A DNA stretch of 64,000 bases from a virus. The notes beneath the pieces are model-generated. The model saw only the letters and a program-made list of their open reading frames with translations. It did no database searches and was not told where the DNA came from. The DNA lies in IMG/VR virus record IMGVR_UViG_3300030329_005540, positions 1-64,000 of that record. One strand, given 5' to 3'. The position numbers and the translations under genes were made by a program. This document shows positions 58,197-64,000 of the stretch, piece after piece; position 1 is the stretch's first letter, and every line of letters begins with the position of its first letter.

Positions 58197-59203
58197 AAAT
58201 CTTCTTCTAACACTCCAGAATTCTGATAGTCTTTCACCTTCCTTTCAAAGAAATTGGTCATCGCTCCCGTATCAACAACTTCGGAAAGCCAAGGAAATGG
58301 ATTCTGATCACTGTCAAAACGGAAGTCGATGCCAATTCCTTCAAGGCGTCTATTGCCGATGTATTGCATATAGTCTACAAACATTTCGGCGTTCAGTCCC
58401 AAGATACCCCTTGGAAGAACATCTGAAGCGTACTGAACTTCAAGTTCTACTGCTTTTTTGATGTGCTCTACTGTTTCAGCCTCGAATTTTTTTGTCCACA
58501 CCGATGGATACTGTTCTTTAATTGTGTTGATTAAATACGTGCCAAACTGAATATGGAGGCTTTCATCTCTCAATGTGTATCTAATTTGATCTGAAAGTCC
58601 GGGGAGTTTGTTTTGACGACCTAACGCAAGCAGCATCGCAAACCCACTAAAGAAAAACGTTCCTTCGCAGACAATATAGTATGTGATTAAGTTCCTTAAG
58701 AATTCTCTTTTACCCTCGATTGTTTTAGTTGAGAATCCTTGCCTATTTACATCAGAGGTAATTTCCATCAGGAAATCATCCTTCGCCTTGATAGAAGGAA
58801 TATTTATATACGCCTCATATACTTCTCCGACTTTCAAAGAGTAAGAATCGCAGCAAGTTACCACTGTCCAGTTATGAAGAGACTCCTCGTAAGCTTGGCG
58901 TAAAATGTATTGGCGACATTCTGGATCAGTCACCCATTTAGCAACAGTGAGTAAAAGGTTGTTACCTACTAAGGATTCGCTACCCGCGAAAAAACCGAGA
59001 CACCTTTTAACTAAAAGTTTTTCGTCTACGGACAGCGTGTCTCCTTTCCATTGGTCTATGTCATCGGTCATGTTTATCTCTGAAGGGCTCCAGTTATTAG
59101 CTACGCCCTTTAGAAACAAATCCCAAACGAATTCGTGTTTGTGTGGCAGGATTTGATTCACTCCTGCGATTTCTTCTCCTAAGATTAATCCTTCTTTATT
59201 CAT
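58193..59203 (-). CDS. nrdB: Class I ribonucleotide reductase small subunit, class Ic-like
   Basis: About 336 residues from the ATG at 59203, set by a GGAGGG site 4 nt upstream; a GTG at 59215 opens the same frame but overlaps that site. The metal ligands are present: Glu 76 in SESLVGNN, Glu 107 and His 110 in EESLHNW, then EGTFFFSG and RDESLHIQFG. The radical Tyr of standard class Ia proteins would be at 114, where Val is found. The first ligand is Glu, and text such as SIKAKDDFLMEIT closely resembles the Chlamydia class Ic protein, which uses a Mn/Fe site and no Tyr radical (Phe there). It makes dNTPs for phage replication with the nrdA product. Confidence 0.92.
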   Translation of the reverse strand: MNKEGLILGEEIAGVNQILPHKHEFVWDLFLKGVANNWSPSEINMTDDIDQWKGDTLSVDEKLLVKRCLGFFAGSESLVGNNLLLTVAKWVTDPECRQYILRQAYEESLHNWTVVTCCDSYSLKVGEVYEAYINIPSIKAKDDFLMEITSDVNRQGFSTKTIEGKREFLRNLITYYIVCEGTFFFSGFAMLLALGRQNKLPGLSDQIRYTLRDESLHIQFGTYLINTIKEQYPSVWTKKFEAETVEHIKKAVELEVQYASDVLPRGILGLNAEMFVDYMQYIGNRRLEGIGIDFRFDSDQNPFPWLSEVVDTGAMTNFFERKVKDYQNSGVLEEDF

Positions 59204-59218
59204 AGTTCCCTCCACCCA

Positions 59219-61693
59219 TTATTGGCAACTTTCACATGTTGGGTCTAAGATACTGCAAGCTGTTGAAGCAGAAAGAGTATCATTAGAATCACTTGAGTTA
59301 ATATCACCACTGTCACTAGCAGCTTCAGTTTGTGTAGATTTTTCGATTTCACTCGCGCTCTTATTTCTGAGGTAATACGTGCTCTTTAGCCCTCTGTCTC
59401 TAGCATGCATGTAAAGATCGTTTAAATATTTTAAGGAACTTTTATTATTAAAAAGATTTAAAGATTGCCCCATGTCGATCCATTTTTGTCGTGCAGCAGC
59501 GCAGTCGATAAGTAGGAACTGGTCATGGTCAAACGCGGTTTTATACCTATTTTTAATTTCTGGTGGCAAATCACCGTTTAACCGCAGGACATCTCCATTG
59601 ACGGCTTTGATCATGTCTACTAGTCGTTGATCCCAAATACCCATCTCCTTGCACTCTTTGACAAACCATTCGTTTGTGATCATGAGGTTTCCGGATTTAT
59701 TTTCATATACGAATAGAACTGAAAAATCTGGCTCCACGCTTGGACTACATCCTTGAATATAAGAAATTGTGGCGGTGGGAGCAATAGCCATAGTATTGCT
59801 ATTTCTCATGCCGTGAGACTTGATATGACTCCTCAACTCTTTCCAATCAACTTCTTTGCAATACTTTTTACCTCTGTGGATAATTGGTTTTTGCCCTAAG
59901 TATTCCATCAGATTTTTGTAAGTGTCTATTGGCAGTACGCCCTTATCCCATAGAGAATCCTCGAAGGAAGAGTAACTGCCTCTCTCTTTAGAAAGCTTGG
60001 AGGAATTAAGCAAACAGTGGTAAGAAATGAACTCGTATAATTCATCTGAAAATTTAACTGTTTCCTCATCGGAAAAGCCGAGCTTGTAGCTGTGAAACAC
60101 GTCAGCGAGCCCCATAACTCCTGCACCCACGGGCCGATGAGTTAAGTTGGCTTGGCGAGCTTCTTGAGTTGGATAAAAATTAAGGTCAATAACATTATCC
60201 AGCATTCTCATTTGCGTGGCGATTGTTTTAGCTAGAAGTTTAAAATCGAGCTTTCCATTTACTTTCAAATGTTCTTTGAGATTAACTGAGCTTAAATTAC
60301 ATACTGCGGTTTCTCCAACCTCAGTTTTTTGACCATGCTCGTATTTCGATGAGCGAGTGTGCAGGAAAATTTCCGTGCATAGATTAGAGCTATTGATTAT
60401 CCCTACGTGAGAATTAGAATACCTCAAGTTGGCATTATCTTTAAAAGTCATCCAAGGATGCCCTGTTTCAAATAACACTCGAAGCATCTTCTTCCATAGT
60501 TCTTTGGCTTTTATGATTTTGAAATTAGTGATTTCTCCCTTATCCGCCATCTTGCAATAAGCGGAATACCTCTTGTCGAACTCGTCACCCCAATGATTAT
60601 GGAGATCAACATCGCTTGGGGAAAATAAATACCAATCTTGATCATCTCTCACTTTCCGTAGGAAAAGATCGGGTAGCCAGTTTGCTGTGTTTATATCGTG
60701 ACAGCGACGACGTTCATCGCCAGTGTTTTTCTTTAAGTCTAAAAAATCTTCAATGTCAAGATGCCAAGGTTCGAGGTAAGCGCATCCTGCTCCGGGGCGC
60801 TTGCCGCCTTGGTTTACAGCTACTAATAAATCGTTAAAAATTTTCAACCAAGGCACGAGGCCGCTTGAAGTACCATTCGTGCCTTTGATATGTGAGCCAG
60901 CCGATCTAAAGTTCGTAACATCAAAACCTAAACCTCCTGCATATTTCGACTTGCGAGCCTCTTGCCAAGCTCCTTCAAAAATTCCATCAATGGAATCCTC
61001 AAATGTATTTAAGTAACATGAACTAAGTTGACTCCTAACGCTGCCACTGTTGAACAGCGTTGGCGTGGAGCAGCACATTCTGAAAGAGGAAAGAACTTCG
61101 TAAAATTCAATCGCTTTTTGTTCTCTGTTCTCTTCATTCAGGGCTAGCCCCATTGCTACGCGCATCCAAAAAGATTGAGGAGATTCTAATCTACGCCCAT
61201 CGCTATGATGAAAGTAACGATCATATAGAATTTGTAATCCAAGATATTTGAATTTAAAATCTCTTTCTAGTTTGAGCGCTTCGGATAATTTTTTGAGATC
61301 GTACTTTAAAAGGTCTTCGTTTAAAATGTTTTTATCTACAAGAAGTTTTACGTTCTTGATAAAAGACAATCTGTATTGATGATCGAATGCGTCTTTGTCT
61401 ACGCTGCTTCCAAAAACCTCTTTGTGAATATTTCCTAAAAGTAATTTCGCCGCGACGTGAGAGTAATTTGGTTCTTTGTCGATCTTGGTTCGCGCCGACA
61501 TGATCAGAGCTTTGTCGATTTCCACGGTGGTAATCTTTTCGTAAAGCTGAACGTTGGCATCCAGAACCACTTCACTAGCGGAGACATCTTCTAGGTCAGC
61601 ACATGCTCGCTCAACACATAAATTAATTTTGTTGATATCGAGTTTTTGAAGCCTACCATTCCTTTTCTTAACGTGTGCGACCTTAGTATTCAT
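59219..61693 (-). CDS. nrdA: Class I ribonucleotide reductase large subunit
   Basis: An 824-residue protein. The N-terminal ~90 residues form an ATP cone (VKKRNGRLQKLDINKINLCV...VEIDKALIMSA), so activity is probably allosterically controlled. The core has CCSTPTLFNSG (first redox Cys), NLCTEIFLHT (catalytic Asn, Cys and Glu), IAPTATISYIQGCSPSVEPD and a Tyr pair in STYYLRNKSA. The C-terminus ends CESCQ, the redox-exchange Cys pair. It reduces ribonucleoside diphosphates and pairs with nrdB 16 nt downstream. Confidence 0.95.
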   Translation of the reverse strand: MNTKVAHVKKRNGRLQKLDINKINLCVERACADLEDVSASEVVLDANVQLYEKITTVEIDKALIMSARTKIDKEPNYSHVAAKLLLGNIHKEVFGSSVDKDAFDHQYRLSFIKNVKLLVDKNILNEDLLKYDLKKLSEALKLERDFKFKYLGLQILYDRYFHHSDGRRLESPQSFWMRVAMGLALNEENREQKAIEFYEVLSSFRMCCSTPTLFNSGSVRSQLSSCYLNTFEDSIDGIFEGAWQEARKSKYAGGLGFDVTNFRSAGSHIKGTNGTSSGLVPWLKIFNDLLVAVNQGGKRPGAGCAYLEPWHLDIEDFLDLKKNTGDERRRCHDINTANWLPDLFLRKVRDDQDWYLFSPSDVDLHNHWGDEFDKRYSAYCKMADKGEITNFKIIKAKELWKKMLRVLFETGHPWMTFKDNANLRYSNSHVGIINSSNLCTEIFLHTRSSKYEHGQKTEVGETAVCNLSSVNLKEHLKVNGKLDFKLLAKTIATQMRMLDNVIDLNFYPTQEARQANLTHRPVGAGVMGLADVFHSYKLGFSDEETVKFSDELYEFISYHCLLNSSKLSKERGSYSSFEDSLWDKGVLPIDTYKNLMEYLGQKPIIHRGKKYCKEVDWKELRSHIKSHGMRNSNTMAIAPTATISYIQGCSPSVEPDFSVLFVYENKSGNLMITNEWFVKECKEMGIWDQRLVDMIKAVNGDVLRLNGDLPPEIKNRYKTAFDHDQFLLIDCAAARQKWIDMGQSLNLFNNKSSLKYLNDLYMHARDRGLKSTYYLRNKSASEIEKSTQTEAASDSGDINSSDSNDTLSASTACSILDPTCESCQ

Positions 61694-61708
61694 TGACTTT
61701 GTAAGACA

Positions 61709-61737
61709 ATATTACATCAAACTTTGGCCTACGGAAA
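61709..61737 (-). promoter_or_regulatory. Weak candidate promoter of nrdAB
   Basis: Minus strand: TAATAT (61714-61709) 15 nt before the ATG, with AAAG at spacer positions 7-10 as in the replication promoters, but the -35 slot holds TTTCCG, a poor match. It may need an activator or be a false hit. Confidence 0.3.
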
Positions 61738-61762
61738 GAAAAAAATGTTATAAACGAAAAAA

Positions 61763-62110
61763 TTATCGTTTCGGATCGTCTTGATGCTTCATACCGTTTC
61801 TTTTTTCGCTATATTTTTTGAAAAAGTCTTTTTTAAGTGGATCGTGACCCATTTCTTTTTTTCTTTTTTCACTCGCAGCGGCAGACTCATCCCATAGCTG
61901 ACCCATCGTCATACCCTTGTCTCTAGTTTTTTCAACAAAGTCTCTTGGTGAAAAAGCGTCCATCTTACCGTCAACCACGGCGGCGGGGGAAGTAAAAATT
62001 CTATTCCATTTAACTCCGCAGTCATCGACGTAAACGTGTTCGTCGGTCATTCTCTGAAGAACTTCTTGAACCTCTTGGGTTTCTGGGTGTTGATATAAAT
62101 AAAAAGGCAT
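61763..62110 (-). CDS. FmdB-like protein that has lost its zinc cysteines
   Basis: A 115-residue protein starting MPFYLYQHPETQEVQEVLQ, with RMTDEHVYVDD and WNRIFTSPAAVVDG. This is the outline of the FmdB/CxxC regulatory ribbon (MPxYxYxCxxCG...), but the Cys positions are His/Thr and Asp/Gly. The C-terminal half is charged and unique. The ribbon fold might be kept without metal. Function unknown. It overlaps the capsule-like gene by one base. Confidence 0.5.
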   Translation of the reverse strand: MPFYLYQHPETQEVQEVLQRMTDEHVYVDDCGVKWNRIFTSPAAVVDGKMDAFSPRDFVEKTRDKGMTMGQLWDESAAASEKRKKEMGHDPLKKDFFKKYSEKRNGMKHQDDPKR

Positions 62111-63141
62111 TATAAAAAATAAGTTTTATATTCTATTGTCTCGAATGATAGTTCTCTAACTCTATCTATGGCGGAGGCTTGATCAAAAAAGCAATACTCT
62201 TCCATATACCAATACAAAAATTTTCTGTTAGATTCTCTGTTATACCATGATAAGTCTACGGCTCGATTAATTTCAACTAATTTTCTTAAATCGTAAGTTA
62301 CCCAATGGTACTCTGGGTGGCAAAATGAAATAATCGGCTTGTCATACATCATCGCCTCGAAGCCCGCGCCAGAATTGCCGACAACCACACATTTACAATG
62401 AGGTAGGAAAGCATGAATAGAAGTAAAATCATCATAGACAATAACATTATTTGATATAGATTGTATTCTTTGTTTTAGCGGAGTTTTAATATCTGGGTTG
62501 TTCTTCTTGTGCATTGGCCCATTTGTATATGGGTGTAGTTTAACAATTATTTTATCCGTGGTAACTTTGGATAACTCTTCGACCACCGCACACAGCTTGT
62601 CGAAATATCCACCAAAGTCTTGCCTTGTAACTACTGAATCTCCACTACATTGCCCAACAACTAAGTAAAAATTACGATGAGGGATATCTCCCTCGTGAAA
62701 ATGTTTAGCTCCCCACTTGGAAGAAAGGTTCTCCTTCCAGTGCTTTACTTTAGTGTTAAAAAAATGATCCACGTTTACAGCAGGAACGTTTTCGTAGTCT
62801 GGTCGGTCATAAGTTATCGAAGAAAACGAACCGTATCCTAACTCATCCAAAGTAGATTGGTTTAAGTCGGGTACTGTAGGCTTGAAGAACCATCGAGTTT
62901 CAACTTCGGGAGAGAAATCTTCTCTTAAAGATTCATAATAATCACAATGATTATAGATAGCTACATCGTATTTTATTTCCGTGGAGTGAAGGCGTGTCCC
63001 ATCGAAGTGGTTTTTGAAGTCTGAGTGCTTATAGGTTTCATAACCAACCTCTTCGAGAGCGTTGGCGATCCATTGCATCCTTACTAGCCAATCCGTATCG
63101 AAATCATCATATCGGTAAGGGCATATTAATGCACGTTTCAT
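62110..63141 (-). CDS. Capsule-biosynthesis-type (Capsule_synth/KpsC-S-like) transferase
   Basis: A 343-residue protein. FYLVVGQCSGDSVV and KIIVKLHPYTNG in the middle and CVVVGNSGAGFEAMMYDKPI near the C-terminus are the typical blocks of capsule synthesis and related GT-B enzymes (H-P, then the S-x-x-G-x-E-A donor site). The N-terminal third is variable, with DYYESLREDFSPEVE. It would add or start a sugar on a capsule-like glycan. It overlaps the adjacent genes by 1 and 4 nt. Confidence 0.65.
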   Translation of the reverse strand: MKRALICPYRYDDFDTDWLVRMQWIANALEEVGYETYKHSDFKNHFDGTRLHSTEIKYDVAIYNHCDYYESLREDFSPEVETRWFFKPTVPDLNQSTLDELGYGSFSSITYDRPDYENVPAVNVDHFFNTKVKHWKENLSSKWGAKHFHEGDIPHRNFYLVVGQCSGDSVVTRQDFGGYFDKLCAVVEELSKVTTDKIIVKLHPYTNGPMHKKNNPDIKTPLKQRIQSISNNVIVYDDFTSIHAFLPHCKCVVVGNSGAGFEAMMYDKPIISFCHPEYHWVTYDLRKLVEINRAVDLSWYNRESNRKFLYWYMEEYCFFDQASAIDRVRELSFETIEYKTYFL

Positions 63142-64000
63142 TTAAGGCTTTCTAAGTGCTCTAGAATTTTATCGAGTGTCTTAGAGTAGCTGAATTCATT
63201 ACCTGTTTCGATTCCTTTTTGATTTACTGGATCATCCTTGACTCGTTGAATCGCTTTTTCGCAAGCCTCTAAGAAGTCTTCGTCTTTAAAGTCGAAAATA
63301 TTCCCTTGATTAAACGGCGCTCCTTGTTGAAAAAATCTTCCATCAACAGCAGGAATTTTGCCGTTTGGTTTAACTAACACGGAGTTGTCCGCGTTTGCCC
63401 AAGACTTATAACCGTTGCAATCTAAAATAACCGAGTGCTTACCCAAGCAAACGGATTGGAACTCTGGGAGACCCCATCCTTCGCCGCCAGACATTCCTAT
63501 TACAATGTTTCCAGCGTTTAGATAATCATTGTACAACTCGTTTTGAGGCATGTAGCTCAATAAATTAATATTAAAATACCGGCGACCATCTAGGGCTTGG
63601 TTGATTATAGAGGAGTTTTCCTCGGGGCTTAGGAAGTGGTTGTAAAGAGAGCAGTTTAAAAAGTATTCTTTCTTGTCTCCGTATTTTTCAGCCCAAAGTT
63701 TTAAAATTCTATGATGATGCTTTCTCTTCTCGAATTTACCAACTAAATTAAATGTAATTCTTCCGTCGTTAAAATATTTTTTATTAGTGGGGTAAAAGTT
63801 GTGAGTGTCAAACCCTACGGGAAGATATTCTGTTTCAGCACCGTTTTGATTAAAAACGTCACAAGCATATTGAGACGAGAATAATGTTTTGGCGTTATTC
63901 TTTGCGATGTTTACTTCGTAAGGAGTAGGAGAATCTAGCTCATAGTAAGTTAAGAGAACCTGCTTTTCGCTGTATGATTCAAGAGAACCGTTTAGATGCC
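63138..64000 (-). CDS. GT4-type glycosyltransferase (5' end beyond window)
   Basis: Read on the minus strand, the frame is open without stops to the window edge, giving 286 codons plus more upstream. A TTG or ATG near 63560-63551 could be mistaken for a start, but upstream text LVGKFEKRKHHHRILKLW and PVGFDTHNFYPTN are GT-B donor-domain motifs and belong to the protein. Further on are GMSGGEGWGLPEFQSVCLGK (the E-x7-E donor site) and KTLDKILEHLE at the end. It is one more cytoplasmic glycosyltransferase of the cluster. Confidence 0.8.
   Translation of the reverse strand, partial: HLNGSLESYSEKQVLLTYYELDSPTPYEVNIAKNNAKTLFSSQYACDVFNQNGAETEYLPVGFDTHNFYPTNKKYFNDGRITFNLVGKFEKRKHHHRILKLWAEKYGDKKEYFLNCSLYNHFLSPEENSSIINQALDGRRYFNINLLSYMPQNELYNDYLNAGNIVIGMSGGEGWGLPEFQSVCLGKHSVILDCNGYKSWANADNSVLVKPNGKIPAVDGRFFQQGAPFNQGNIFDFKDEDFLEACEKAIQRVKDDPVNQKGIETGNEFSYSKTLDKILEHLESLK

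Noticed and set aside
1-64000. CRISPR arrays, insertion sequences, integrase and tRNA genes
   Set aside because: I saw no regularly spaced repeats, transposase or integrase motifs, terminal inverted repeats or cloverleaf other than the tmRNA.

Overview
The window looks like part of a large tailed bacteriophage genome (Caudoviricetes), most likely a big lytic virus of a marine or other aquatic Gram-negative host. The grounds are tightly packed genes with ATGA/TAATG overlaps, a strand-segregated late structural block, a phage replication, recombination and nucleotide block, a tmRNA gene, free-standing HNH endonucleases, and a very large set of sugar genes. No capsid, portal, terminase or lysin gene lies in the window, so family and host are inferred.

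Layout. (1) 1-24526, plus strand: late virion genes. They run from the C-terminal part of a Met/Gln/Gly-rich tape-measure-like protein, through tail/baseplate proteins (two paralogues, a LamG-like protein, a hub-like protein, a GSGY-repeat protein), to two giant proteins. One giant (about 2520 aa) carries a collagen-like stretch and a complete matrixin-type zinc protease motif. (2) 24523-42300, minus strand: DNA metabolism. This holds a Rad52-like annealing-protein candidate, an SSB candidate, a DNA polymerase III alpha split into two genes around an HNH gene, a DEDDh exonuclease, a RecB-like nuclease, primase, DnaB helicase, a PD-(D/E)XK endonuclease, a PAP2 phosphatase, a tmRNA, RecA, and a small protein ending like T4 gp33. 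Two glycosyltransferase genes sit inside this block. (3) 42258-57565 and 62110-64000, minus strand: a glycan factory. It has GDP-fucose synthesis (gmd, fcl), heptose activation (GHMP kinase plus HAD/nucleotidyltransferase fusion), an epimerase, an aminotransferase, a dehydrogenase, about ten glycosyltransferases (GT2, GT4, GT6, GT8-like, GT11, STELLO-like and others) and two sulfotransferases. (4) 57608-62110: class I ribonucleotide reductase (nrdA, nrdB), a membrane protein, an FmdB-like protein, and one lone plus-strand zinc-ribbon gene.

The most unusual signal is a promoter family. Six minus-strand sites share TTGACA/G, a 17-18 bp spacer with AAAGC at a nearly fixed position, and a TANNNT -10 box. 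In three of them the -10 ends exactly 6 nt before the start codon, and in the others 8-10 nt, which predicts leaderless or nearly leaderless mRNAs for the replication genes.

The genes plausibly work as follows. The replication block copies the genome with a bacterial-type DnaE/DnaB/primase machine and RecA-type recombination, and the reductase supplies dNTPs. The sugar block probably remodels the host surface polysaccharide or decorates virions with fucosylated, heptose-containing, sulfated glycans.
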